Positions 17,363 through 26,473 of a DNA stretch of 64,000 nucleotides are shown in pieces. The stretch is from Cytophagales bacterium. GTDB lineage: Bacteria > Bacteroidota > Bacteroidia > Cytophagales > Cyclobacteriaceae. Numbering within the stretch: the first letter of the stretch is position 1; the number at the start of each line of letters is the position of its first letter. The translations under genes and the position numbers were made by a program. Where the stretch lies: assembly GCA_022360015.1 (NCBI GenBank), contig JAKSDQ010000003.1, positions 186,001-250,000 on the forward strand, given 5' to 3'. Below the pieces are notes generated by a model. It had not been told where the DNA came from. It did not search any database and saw only the letters and a list, made by a program, of their open reading frames with translations.

Positions 17363-20300
17363 ATGGTGATAAAGTTCTACGTGAGGAATCTTCTCATTTT
17401 AAGCTTTCTAATTTCCTTTATCGGTTACCACAATCAGTCATTTGCCCAGGGGTATTTTGATTATAACTGGTATTTTGGAAATTCGATAGAAGGGGTGATT
17501 TTCAACAAGTTCAACAATGAGCCCCTGGTAGTGAGCGATCAAGCGGTACCTTTTGGTGTGGGGGGTAGTGCAGTAGCGACAGATGACAATACAGGACAGT
17601 TACTGTTTTATGCGGATGGAGATAATATATACGATGCTTCACATAATATTATGCTTAACGGGGGGGGTATACTAGGCAATGCCCTCGGTAACCAACCCGT
17701 TGCCATCAGCCCTATTCCCGGTGAACCTGGCAGGTACTATGTGTTTTCTAACACAGCAAATTTCAATAATGGTGGGATGAGTAGTGTAAACTACACCATT
17801 GTGGACATGAATTTACCGGGCAATGCCGGCAATCCCGGCCAGCCAAATTTGGGGGAGGTTGTTGTTGCCAGTAAAAATGTGGCATTTATTAACCAGTCCG
17901 CAGAAGGTATGATTGTGGTAGAACAGGGAACGGCAGGCCAATACTGGTTAATTGTGTACAACCAGATTACCTTTGATATTTCCGCCTATGATATTCAGCC
18001 GGGCGGCAATATTGTAACAATTCCGGCGCGAACATTTAATGTCGCCTCAGCGCCGCTGGCAGCGAATTTGTCATACAGCCCTGCTGCCGGAAAAATTGCT
18101 GTTTCGCCCCAGGATGCCAACAAAAATGTGGTTATTCTCAACTTCGACAATAACACCGGCACATTTACATTTGACCAGACGATCAACAATTCGGGGGTCG
18201 ATGACCTCATCGGGCAGGCCATATATGATACGGAATGGTCGCCAGACGGCACCAAATTATACATCTCCAGGCATGGTAATTTACCTGCACCGGGATCGAC
18301 GGGCGATTTGTACCAATTTGATTTTAACAACCCGGGTAACACATTTGTTTCCCTGGCGAATGGCCCGATTTACCGAAGTTATGGCTTAAAAATGGGACCG
18401 GATGACCGAATTTATCATCTTTATCAAACGGGTCAGTTCGATCCGATCAGGTTGGGCAGAATCAACGTACCTAATCAAATAGTCGATAGTATCGATTACG
18501 AAATAAACGTACTCAATGGTACAGGTTTTACTTCCCGGCAATTTCCGGAGTTTGCCCCTCCGGAAGAGCTGATTTTAAATGCTGTTTCATTTGAATATCT
18601 GGACTCCTGTCTCAATTCAACGACCAAGTTTTTTCCGGAATTCGATGATGAGCCGCAACCCGACAATTTCGTCTGGGACTTTGGCGGTGGTGGCGCAGGC
18701 CAGGAAAATTACATTGCGCCGATTGTCACTTATGAGCAACCGGGTACCTACAATGTTTCCCTGACCATTTCGGCCGGAGGTGATACCGAAGTGTTCAATG
18801 ATGTGGTGGAAGTCTTTCAGAACGACCTGATGATCAACCTCGGCAATGATACTACCATTTGCCCTGGTGAAAGCCTGACACTCGATCCTCAACCACAGGG
18901 TCAGCAAGGCACCCTGACCTATGGGTGGTCTACCGAAGAAACGACCCCCACTATCACCGTGGATTCTGCCGGTACCTACTGGGTAGTTGTTACCGATCAG
19001 GCCACAGGCTGCGACACATACGATGCTATTACCATCACTGTTTATGGCAATGAGGAGCAAACAGGTAACTTCTGGTATTTTGGTAATAATGCAGGGATTG
19101 ACTTTAACGAAAATCCCCCGGTAGCGCTTAACGACGGCGCACAAAATGCACCGGAGGGCACAGCCACTGTTTCGGATGCGAACGGTGACCTGCTGTTTTA
19201 TACAGACGGAGAAACAGTTTATAACCGCGATCACGCTGTCATGCCCGGAGGAACCGATATCAACAGGGGTGGTACCAATGGGTCGACACAATCCGCTATC
19301 ATCATTCAATTCCCCGGCGATGAAACTATGTATTATATATTTACCACCGACGCAGTATTTGGGGATGGCACCTACAATATGCGCTATTCTGTGGTAGATC
19401 TGAAAGAAGATGCCCCTTTTGGAAAGGTGACCGTCAAAGGAAAACCCCTGTTCGTAAGAAGTACCGAAAAACTTACAGCTACTATGGGAGGGGACATAAC
19501 ATGGGTATTGGGCCATGAATTTGGTAATAATACGTTCCGGGCCTATCCTATCGATACATTGGGTATCCCACAACCTGTACTTTCGGCGGTGGGGTCGGTA
19601 CATAACAACAGCATAGAAAACAACGGCAGGGGTTACATGAAACTCACCCAGGACAATAACAATCTCGCCGTAACCATACCGGGTAATCCCAATATTGTGG
19701 AAATATTTGATTTTGATACGAATTCAGGAGAGGTTTCCAACCCATACCAGATCGATTTAATGGAAAACAGTGGTTTTGTGTATGGGCTGGAGTGGTCTCC
19801 CGGAGGAAACAAGCTTTATGTGAGTGTGAATTTGGGCAACGGCAATTCGGTGCTGAAAGAATATGCTTTTGATTCACTCAGAACAGAGGCGGCCTTGATT
19901 AACGAGGAAAATGTTAACGAGTCACTGGGTGCTATCCAGTTTGCTCCCGATAATCAGATCTATGTAGCCATTGACGGCTCTACTACGTTGGGTCGGATTT
20001 CTGTTAATGAAGATAGTGCTCAGATTTCGACCTTTGATCCCGCCGGATTCAACTTGGCACCGGGCACCACCAGTACACTGGGCCTTCCTAATTTCATGCA
20101 GTCACAAATACCGCCTACCCAGGATCCAAGCCTGGATTTTACCGAGGCATGTGTGGGGCAGGAGACTTCATTTACAGGAACAGGCACCTCTGATATCGAC
20201 GAGTTCTTCTGGTCTTTTGGGGATGGTAATCAATCCAATGAGCAAAATCCGGTACATACCTATCAGGCAGCAGGCACCTATAACGTGGCGTTAAGGATCA

Positions 20301-22639
20301 CCAACCGTTGCGGTTTTGATTCTACGCTCAACGCAACGGTCGAGGTATTTGCACCACCACAGGGCCTTGGTTCCAGGGCTGAGGCCATCTGCGATAACGA
20401 CCTGCAACTCGTCGCCACCAATGACACCTCACCCGGACTGACTTTTGACTGGACCTCCAGCAATGGCCAGGTTTTCTCCGACCGCCTCATCACCATCCAG
20501 GATCCCGGAGAATATATCGTTACCATTACCAACGCCAATGGCTGTTCTGAAAGTGACACCATCAATGTCGTCGACGGCCGGCCGGCGACCAACCTCGGGC
20601 CGGACCGGACGGTTTGTCAGAATGAAACGGTCAATGATCTGGATGCACAAAATCCCAACGCAACCATTACCTGGTTCATAAATGGGGTGGATCAGAATAA
20701 TCCAACGAGATTACAAGCTGTCGACACATCTGTAGACGGTGTGTTTCAATACGTCGTATTTGTAGAAGACGCTTTGACCAACTGCATCAGACGGGATACG
20801 GTCAATATAACGGTCAATCCTCAGCCTGACATTGCCGTAGTGGAAAATAACGCTACCTGTGGTAACAATGATGGTTCAATTGACCTGACACTCAATGATA
20901 CAGGCGATTTTAGCTATAACCTGACCGGCCCGAACCCTTCGAACGGACCGTTGGTAAATGGGGTAAACCCCATCCCCGGACTTGGCGCAGGTACCTACAA
21001 CCTTACGGTTACCAACAATTTGTCAGGTTGTACTGTAACGCAAAACAACATTACCATCGTCGATGCCCCATCTACTTTTCAGATTACAGGTGTAGTTCCA
21101 GGCAACCCGGCCGATTTCTGTGATGACAATGGTAGCGCTGAAATCACTTTAGATACCGATGTTTTTCCTGTAACATGGCAAGTATTTGATGAGAATGGTG
21201 TTAATATCACTGCCAATCTTACCGGATCCGGAGGCCCTCCGGGAGGACCTACCCCCAATAATGGGGCAAACGGCTTTACCATTACAGGATTGGGAGACGG
21301 TACCTATACCTTTGAAATCACCGGAGCCGGTGGTTGTCTTCAGACAATCGACGAGACCTTTAACACCGCTCAAATAGTTTTCAATATAGCCGGACCATTG
21401 GATGGGTGTGTAGGGGATCCTACCCTTTGGCAGGTGCAGGATATTAATGGCAATCCTTTTGTGAACCCTAATTTTGAAGTGGAATGGAGCACCAATACAG
21501 GAAGTTTCACCAGTGGCGGGCAATCACAGATCGGAGCGACAGTCGGCATCAACCAAATCGGTACCCACCGCTATTATGTAACGGTCAGGGATCTGGTAGG
21601 TGGCGCCTGCGATACCACGGATTCTATCGATGTGACCATCCAGAATCCACCGGTCATCACTTTCAGTACCAATGGAGATATTTGTGACGGCCAGGTACAA
21701 TTAAGTGCCAATGTGCAAAACGCTCTGCCGGGTGAGGTTTTCAGCTATGATTGGTCAAGTACCTCTTTCCCCGATGTTCAAACGATTAATGTCGGGCCCT
21801 CAGTGGACCCGGTTATGCATCTGGTAAGGGTAGGCAGCAACCTGAGAACCTGTATAGCCTCCGCAGACACGACCTTCAAGGTAAATGAGCCCATAGAAAT
21901 CATTTTAACCCCTGAACAGGCCTGCGACGATGGCCAACCTGTAACAATTACTGCCGAGGTAGTGCAGACGAATGTGACCTATACCTGGGCTTTTAATGGA
22001 GGGGCTCTGGGCTTTACCACCCCTGAAATCGAAGCTGTAGATGAGGGGCGTTATACCGTAACTGTAAGCAATGCTGATTGTAGCTCGGAAGAGTCGGTAG
22101 ACCTTATACGGGCGCCATTTACCCAGGGTGACTTGCCTTCAGAGGCCATCATATGCCCGGCCGACCCAAACCCGGATGTAAATTCCGTTTTACTTGATCC
22201 CGGCAGTGGATTTATGAGTTATGAATGGGTATTCAACGGCAGTACCACGACAACCCCTACTTTCCTGGCCACTCAGGAAGGTATTATTGAAGTCAGCCTT
22301 ACAAACAGTTTTAATTGTACGGACAGACGACGGGTCGATATTTTGGAAGACTGTGTTCCCCGGTTGTCGGCACCCAATGCGTTCAGCCCCAATGGCAATG
22401 ATCAAAATGAGACTTTTTCGGTATTTACCAACTTTGTAACCGAATTTGAGATATTCATCTATAACAGATGGGGGGAATTGGTTTTTCACAGCACTGACAA
22501 AGACTTTCAATGGGACGGTAGCTTTGGAGGCAAACCGGCCCCTATTGGCACCTACGCTTATGTGATACGATTTAAAAGCGAATATGACCGGACTAACCGC
22601 ACGCTCGAACAACGAGGCGGGGTGACGTTATTAAGGTAG
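17363..22639 (+). CDS. Giant PKD-domain surface protein with type B type IX sorting domain
   Basis: The 1758-residue secreted protein has a signal peptide ending in SFAQ (residues 1-29). Two related propeller-like units follow: one begins YNWYFGNSIEGV near residue 34, the other NFWYFGNNAGIDF near residue 568, and both share the LLFYxDGxxxYxxxH segment. PKD domains follow each unit (about 415-490 and 922-996), then Ig-like and adhesin-like repeats. The last 90 residues (APNAFSPNGNDQNETF, IYNRWGELVFHS, WDGSFGGKPAPIGTYAY) are a gliding-motility type C-terminal domain, the type B sorting signal. It is probably exported by the type IX system and held on the surface with the divergent PorP/SprF protein. 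It may be an adhesin; ligand unknown. Confidence 0.9.
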   Translation: MVIKFYVRNLLILSFLISFIGYHNQSFAQGYFDYNWYFGNSIEGVIFNKFNNEPLVVSDQAVPFGVGGSAVATDDNTGQLLFYADGDNIYDASHNIMLNGGGILGNALGNQPVAISPIPGEPGRYYVFSNTANFNNGGMSSVNYTIVDMNLPGNAGNPGQPNLGEVVVASKNVAFINQSAEGMIVVEQGTAGQYWLIVYNQITFDISAYDIQPGGNIVTIPARTFNVASAPLAANLSYSPAAGKIAVSPQDANKNVVILNFDNNTGTFTFDQTINNSGVDDLIGQAIYDTEWSPDGTKLYISRHGNLPAPGSTGDLYQFDFNNPGNTFVSLANGPIYRSYGLKMGPDDRIYHLYQTGQFDPIRLGRINVPNQIVDSIDYEINVLNGTGFTSRQFPEFAPPEELILNAVSFEYLDSCLNSTTKFFPEFDDEPQPDNFVWDFGGGGAGQENYIAPIVTYEQPGTYNVSLTISAGGDTEVFNDVVEVFQNDLMINLGNDTTICPGESLTLDPQPQGQQGTLTYGWSTEETTPTITVDSAGTYWVVVTDQATGCDTYDAITITVYGNEEQTGNFWYFGNNAGIDFNENPPVALNDGAQNAPEGTATVSDANGDLLFYTDGETVYNRDHAVMPGGTDINRGGTNGSTQSAIIIQFPGDETMYYIFTTDAVFGDGTYNMRYSVVDLKEDAPFGKVTVKGKPLFVRSTEKLTATMGGDITWVLGHEFGNNTFRAYPIDTLGIPQPVLSAVGSVHNNSIENNGRGYMKLTQDNNNLAVTIPGNPNIVEIFDFDTNSGEVSNPYQIDLMENSGFVYGLEWSPGGNKLYVSVNLGNGNSVLKEYAFDSLRTEAALINEENVNESLGAIQFAPDNQIYVAIDGSTTLGRISVNEDSAQISTFDPAGFNLAPGTTSTLGLPNFMQSQIPPTQDPSLDFTEACVGQETSFTGTGTSDIDEFFWSFGDGNQSNEQNPVHTYQAAGTYNVALRITNRCGFDSTLNATVEVFAPPQGLGSRAEAICDNDLQLVATNDTSPGLTFDWTSSNGQVFSDRLITIQDPGEYIVTITNANGCSESDTINVVDGRPATNLGPDRTVCQNETVNDLDAQNPNATITWFINGVDQNNPTRLQAVDTSVDGVFQYVVFVEDALTNCIRRDTVNITVNPQPDIAVVENNATCGNNDGSIDLTLNDTGDFSYNLTGPNPSNGPLVNGVNPIPGLGAGTYNLTVTNNLSGCTVTQNNITIVDAPSTFQITGVVPGNPADFCDDNGSAEITLDTDVFPVTWQVFDENGVNITANLTGSGGPPGGPTPNNGANGFTITGLGDGTYTFEITGAGGCLQTIDETFNTAQIVFNIAGPLDGCVGDPTLWQVQDINGNPFVNPNFEVEWSTNTGSFTSGGQSQIGATVGINQIGTHRYYVTVRDLVGGACDTTDSIDVTIQNPPVITFSTNGDICDGQVQLSANVQNALPGEVFSYDWSSTSFPDVQTINVGPSVDPVMHLVRVGSNLRTCIASADTTFKVNEPIEIILTPEQACDDGQPVTITAEVVQTNVTYTWAFNGGALGFTTPEIEAVDEGRYTVTVSNADCSSEESVDLIRAPFTQGDLPSEAIICPADPNPDVNSVLLDPGSGFMSYEWVFNGSTTTTPTFLATQEGIIEVSLTNSFNCTDRRRVDILEDCVPRLSAPNAFSPNGNDQNETFSVFTNFVTEFEIFIYNRWGELVFHSTDKDFQWDGSFGGKPAPIGTYAYVIRFKSEYDRTNRTLEQRGGVTLLR

Positions 22640-22657
22640 TCGTGCCAAAACGATATT

Positions 22658-22705
22658 AAAAGCCTGGCAACCGGACGCTGAAACTACAGCCGCGCCAGGC
22701 TTTTT
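22658..22705 (+). terminator. Intrinsic terminator of the giant surface protein gene
   Basis: AAAAGCCTGGC (22658-22668) pairs with GCCAGGCTTTT (22694-22704), followed by T residues, 19 bases after the stop codon. Confidence 0.75.
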
Positions 22706-22833
22706 ACTTTGCTGTTTTAAAAAATCATCGAATATTTTTATTTTTTACTTTTATTATCTTAATTGATGAAAAATTGCCGGCCGGTTTTTAAATAAATGCA
22801 TAAGATAATGTCAGTCTGTTTTTCTACCGAGGT

Positions 22834-23472
22834 ATGATCAATCCTGAATTTTTTCTGATTACTACTCTGGTAGGATTTTTTGCTATGATGAATCCAGCCG
22901 GTAATCTCAGGGTTTTTGTGAAACTGGTAGAAGCCCGTCAACCCTACAACATCAAACAAATTGCCCTGAAAGCGGTAATGTTCTCGTTTATCATCATTAC
23001 CCTGGCCACCCTGTTTGGCAACTACATTTTCCAGTTTCTTTTCTTACCTGTACATGCTTTCAGGATTGTCGGGGGAATTTTAATCACTATGGCCGGCTTT
23101 CAACTGCTAAACGGTAAAATAGCCAGCTTCCATGCCCCGCTAAGCATCAAGCGAAAAAACCAATCCGACAACCGCATAGCCCTGAGCCCCATTGCCATAC
23201 CCATGTTATCGGGACCTGGTACCATTTTGTTAGCCATTAATTTTTCGGCCATAAACCAGGACGAATTACACATCCTGATGATATTGGTCGGATCGGCACT
23301 CAACTGTATCTTTTGTTATGTAGTCTTCATCTCAGCCCAAAAAATCCAGGACAAAATCGGTGAAGACGCCATCAACGTGATTTCAAGATTAATGGGTTTG
23401 ATTGTTGCCATTATGGGTGTGCAAATACTGATTATGGGTATCACCGAAATTGTTAAAAACCTGCAGGTTTAG
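22834..23472 (+). CDS. MarC family integral membrane protein
   Basis: The 212-residue protein has six predicted membrane spans and the MarC hallmarks: FFAMMNPAGNLRVFVKL at the start, GGILITMAGFQLLNG, PIAIPMLSGPGTI and RLMGLIVAIMGVQILIMGI. The family (UPF0056) was once linked to multiple antibiotic resistance, but that role has not held up and the transported substrate is unknown. It stands alone; the next gene is convergent with only about 30 bases between, and no hairpin is seen there. Confidence 0.92.
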   Translation: MINPEFFLITTLVGFFAMMNPAGNLRVFVKLVEARQPYNIKQIALKAVMFSFIIITLATLFGNYIFQFLFLPVHAFRIVGGILITMAGFQLLNGKIASFHAPLSIKRKNQSDNRIALSPIAIPMLSGPGTILLAINFSAINQDELHILMILVGSALNCIFCYVVFISAQKIQDKIGEDAINVISRLMGLIVAIMGVQILIMGITEIVKNLQV

Positions 23473-23503
23473 AAATGGCGGACAGCCTTTGCCAGTCTAC
23501 CGT

Positions 23504-23896
23504 CTATTTATCAAAGACGATGCGTTCATACCTAAGGTTTAACACAAACCAGCATAAATACGAGAGGATATATATGATAAATCCGTAGATAGTGGTAATA
23601 CTGGAAACCTTCAGGCCACCGGCTAATAAGGCTGGCGAAACCTCTTTAATTTCCTCAATCGCCTGGAAAGCCTGGAACAATCCGATTACTTGTCCAAATA
23701 CGCCTGTTACCAACGCCAACAGGCCAAAAAACCTGATATAGCCTAACCCCCATTCCAGTTTAGGTTGAGGCATTTCTTTTCCCGAAAAAAGATCAACTGC
23801 TTTTTTTATACAAAATGCAATAATTAACAGGGCAAGAATCGTTAATACACTCATAAATTCCCACCCGCCCATTTTAAAGAATTTTAAAAAGTTCAT
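23504..23896 (-). CDS. MotA/TolQ/ExbB-like proton channel protein, short
   Basis: The 130-residue protein has three predicted membrane spans, the last two around the conserved block GVFGQVIGLFQAFQAIEEI and GGLKVSSITTIYGFIIYILSYLCW, which matches the ExbB/TolQ/MotA core. It is much shorter than ExbB (about 230 residues): the cytoplasmic loop is absent. No ExbD/TolR gene is adjacent. It is probably co-transcribed after the 60-residue membrane protein upstream. Whether it still conducts protons or acts as a scaffold is not known. Confidence 0.7.
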   Translation of the reverse strand: MNFLKFFKMGGWEFMSVLTILALLIIAFCIKKAVDLFSGKEMPQPKLEWGLGYIRFFGLLALVTGVFGQVIGLFQAFQAIEEIKEVSPALLAGGLKVSSITTIYGFIIYILSYLCWFVLNLRYERIVFDK

Positions 23897-23952
23897 ATTA
23901 GTTAATTTAAATAAAACATTGGTTTTTCTACGTTATCACCTAAACCTTATTT

Positions 23953-24135
23953 TCACCTTTGTCCCCAACCCCGGCCGGCATGCGACATAACAAAAATTTG
24001 CATGAAAAGCCCCAAGAGCATCATGAGCATTACTACTCCAGGTAAAAGCACCCATTTTGGATCATTTGCTTTAAATACAAATCCGAGGTGGTAAATAAAC
24101 AGGCCAAGCATGATTACAACTTCGAAAAAACGCAT
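23953..24135 (-). CDS. Small membrane protein, unknown function
   Basis: The 60-residue protein starts MRFFEVVIMLGLF and is almost wholly two membrane spans (about 4-20 and 28-52) with a short SHAGRGWGQR tail. The ATG at 24135 was chosen over an in-frame TTG at 24174. It lies 56 bases upstream of the ExbB-like gene on the same strand and is likely part of the same transcript. I do not recognise a family. The hydrophobicity and placement suggest a real gene, but a chance open frame is not excluded. Confidence 0.5.
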   Translation of the reverse strand: MRFFEVVIMLGLFIYHLGFVFKANDPKWVLLPGVVMLMMLLGLFMQIFVMSHAGRGWGQR

Positions 24136-24375
24136 GGGTAGTAAAATTTTTGCCCCAATATATCTACCGCCCAATAACTAAACCTGAAAAGTAGATTAAC
24201 CACCGAAGGGAGTGGACAAAAATCACGGGCACCGATGTTTTGGAGATTGAGGCAAAAAACCGGTTAAAACCTGCCGTAAATGTGTTGTTAGTCTATTTAT
24301 AACAAATAATCATTTATTCTTTTATATTTTTTAACTTTAAGAAAAGGTGCAGTGAAACTATAGTCGGCTGATCAA

Positions 24376-25503
24376 GTGTCTCCTTATAAAAAATACATAA
24401 GAATATTAACACATCTCCTTTTTTGGGGTACGGTCTTACTCTTTTACACCTATTTTTACGGCCATACCTATAATGATTACTATACCACCTTTCTGTTTGT
24501 CTGCCTGCTATTGCCCATCACGATTGCCACAACCTATTTCGTGAACTACTATCTTATACCCAGATACCTGTTAAAAAAGAATTATAAATTTTTTGTCCTT
24601 TATGCCATTTATTCGTTGATTTTTTCTGCTTATTTCGAGCTGATTATTGTCTTCCTGGCCTATGTCATATTTGCCGACTTAAATGTCAGCAAAATGAACC
24701 CCCTGACCAAAGACATATTTTTTCTGATGGTGGGGTTATATTTTGTGGTTTTCTTTGCTGTTGTTGTTAAGATGTTGAAAAACTGGTATGAAATACAAAA
24801 GAACAATCAACAATTAGCCAAAGAAATGCTCGAGGCTGAGCTCAAATTAACAGAGGCCGAGTTAAAAGTGTTAAAAGGACAAATTCATCCGCATTTTTTG
24901 TTTAACACGTTAAACAATCTTTACGGCCTCACCCTGGCCAAATCAGACATTGCCCCCAGGGTGGTGTTACTCGTTTCCAACCTGTTGGATTATTTACTGT
25001 ATCAATGCAATACCCCCCAGGTAAATCTGAAAAATGAGATTGACCACATCTCCGACTATTTGGAACTGGAAAAAATTCGGTATGGCACCCATATTCAGGT
25101 CAAATTTGCGGCCCATGGCAAGGTCACTGACCAAAAAATAGCGCCTATGTTATTGCTTCCTTTTGTTGAGAACAGTTTTAAACATGGCGTTAGCCATGCT
25201 GTGAAGGATGGATTTATTGACATAAAACTGAGGGTTACAGGCAATGAACTTTACTTTACGATTAAAAATTCAAAAATCGCGTCCAATGGGGGCCTCGATG
25301 ATTGTTTTTCTCAGGGAATTGGCTTACAAAACGTGAAAAAGCGTTTGGAACTGATTTACGGAAAACATCATAGGTTGGTAATAGAAGACCTGGATACAAC
25401 TTATAAATGCTCTTTATACATAGCGTTAAACAAACGGAGAGATTATCTGTCTATCTCCGGCAAGTCCTTGAAAATCAAGTCAGGTAAAAGTGTATCATTA
25501 TGA
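24376..25503 (+). CDS. LytS-type sensor histidine kinase
   Basis: The 375-residue protein has four predicted membrane spans in the first 135 residues, a short coiled coil (about 140-165), then a His_kinase domain with HPHFLFNTLNNL (histidine 173) and an ATPase end (ENSFKHGVSHAV, GIGLQNVKKRL). The start is a GTG; there is no ATG before the kinase core that would keep the membrane domain. It overlaps the next regulator by 4 bp. It has no extracytoplasmic sensor domain, so it probably senses through the membrane. The signal is unknown. Confidence 0.9.
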   Translation: MSPYKKYIRILTHLLFWGTVLLFYTYFYGHTYNDYYTTFLFVCLLLPITIATTYFVNYYLIPRYLLKKNYKFFVLYAIYSLIFSAYFELIIVFLAYVIFADLNVSKMNPLTKDIFFLMVGLYFVVFFAVVVKMLKNWYEIQKNNQQLAKEMLEAELKLTEAELKVLKGQIHPHFLFNTLNNLYGLTLAKSDIAPRVVLLVSNLLDYLLYQCNTPQVNLKNEIDHISDYLELEKIRYGTHIQVKFAAHGKVTDQKIAPMLLLPFVENSFKHGVSHAVKDGFIDIKLRVTGNELYFTIKNSKIASNGGLDDCFSQGIGLQNVKKRLELIYGKHHRLVIEDLDTTYKCSLYIALNKRRDYLSISGKSLKIKSGKSVSL

Positions 25504-26207
25504 AAACCCGTTGCCTGATTATAGATGATGAACCCATCGCCCTTGAAGTAATCAAAGCCCATCTTCAACATTTTGAAACCGTGGAAGTTGCCGGCACGGC
25601 TGGTAATGCCATTCAGGCGGTTGAATTGCTAAACGGGCAACCGGTCGATCTCATTTTTTTAGACATCCGGATGCCACAAATGACGGGTCTTGATTTTCTC
25701 AGGTCTCTCAGCAACCCTCCAAAGGTCATCATCACGACAGCTTACAGGGATTACGCGTTAGCAGGGTATGAGCTGGATGTGGTTGATTTTTTGTTAAAAC
25801 CAATTTCATTTGAACGCTTCCTGAAGGCCATCCAAAAGTACTTTAAACTGGCCACTACTACCGGCCCAAAACGGCCGGAAGGCACACCAGATGATTTGAA
25901 CCGATATCTGTTAGTCCGCGCTGACCGCAAGACAGTGAAAATACCCTTGCAACAGATCATTTTTATTGAAAGTTTAAAGGATTATGTAAAAATCCACACA
26001 ACCCAAAAAGTAATCATTACCAAAGAACAAATCAGTCACCTGGAAGCCAACCTCCCACCGCATCAGTTTATGCGCATTCACCGGTCATTTATTGTGGCGA
26101 TGAACAAAATTGAAGCTTTTTCCCATGAGACCATCGACCTGGCCGGTAAAGAACTACCTATTGGACGGAGTTATAAACACCTGGTAATTAGCAGACTTCA
26201 TTCCTGA
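25500..26207 (+). CDS. LytTR family response regulator
   Basis: The 235-residue protein pairs a receiver domain (IIDDEPIALEV, phosphoacceptor aspartate 55 in IFLDIRMPQM, TAYRDYA, LLKPISFERF) with a LytTR DNA-binding domain (about 138-235: IIFIESLKDYVKIHT, HQFMRIHRSFIVAMNKI). It is the cognate partner of the kinase encoded just before it. A cluster of three AGTCATnnnATGACT palindromes begins 29 bases after its stop codon. LytTR sites are normally direct repeats, so the palindromes are not clearly its target. Confidence 0.92.
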   Translation: MKTRCLIIDDEPIALEVIKAHLQHFETVEVAGTAGNAIQAVELLNGQPVDLIFLDIRMPQMTGLDFLRSLSNPPKVIITTAYRDYALAGYELDVVDFLLKPISFERFLKAIQKYFKLATTTGPKRPEGTPDDLNRYLLVRADRKTVKIPLQQIIFIESLKDYVKIHTTQKVIITKEQISHLEANLPPHQFMRIHRSFIVAMNKIEAFSHETIDLAGKELPIGRSYKHLVISRLHS

Positions 26208-26235
26208 CAACTCAAGCACGAGCGTCATAATAAGT

Positions 26236-26298
26236 AGTCATAGCATGACTCCAAGTCATACTATGACTAAAGCCAAACCCCGGAGTCATCCTATGACT
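26236..26298. repeat. Cluster of three AGTCATnnnATGACT palindromes
   Basis: Perfect 6-base arms with 3-base centres occur at 26236-26250 (centre AGC), 26254-26268 (ACT) and 26284-26298 (CCT). Starts are 18 and 30 bases apart. The same palindrome, twice and again 18 bases apart, occurs at 51032-51064. No T tract follows, so these are not terminators. They could be protein-binding sites or hairpin repeats. Confidence 0.7.
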
Positions 26299-26473
26299 AT
26301 AACGAAATTTATTACAAGCATGCCTTTATGATAAAAAAACAACCAGTTAATGCCTTGGCATTCAATTGAATGGTTATATTTTAGTATATTCATATAAGTA
26401 TTAGATTTTTTTTCTATTACTGAATAAAAATCTATTTTATTTAGGCAATTCCAGTAACAATTTAGTGAACGGT

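Noticed and set aside
18617-19603. 328-codon minus-strand open frame inside the giant surface protein gene
   Set aside because: The plus strand encodes clear PKD and propeller motifs through this stretch; the antisense frame is a by-product of codon usage and has no recognisable domain.
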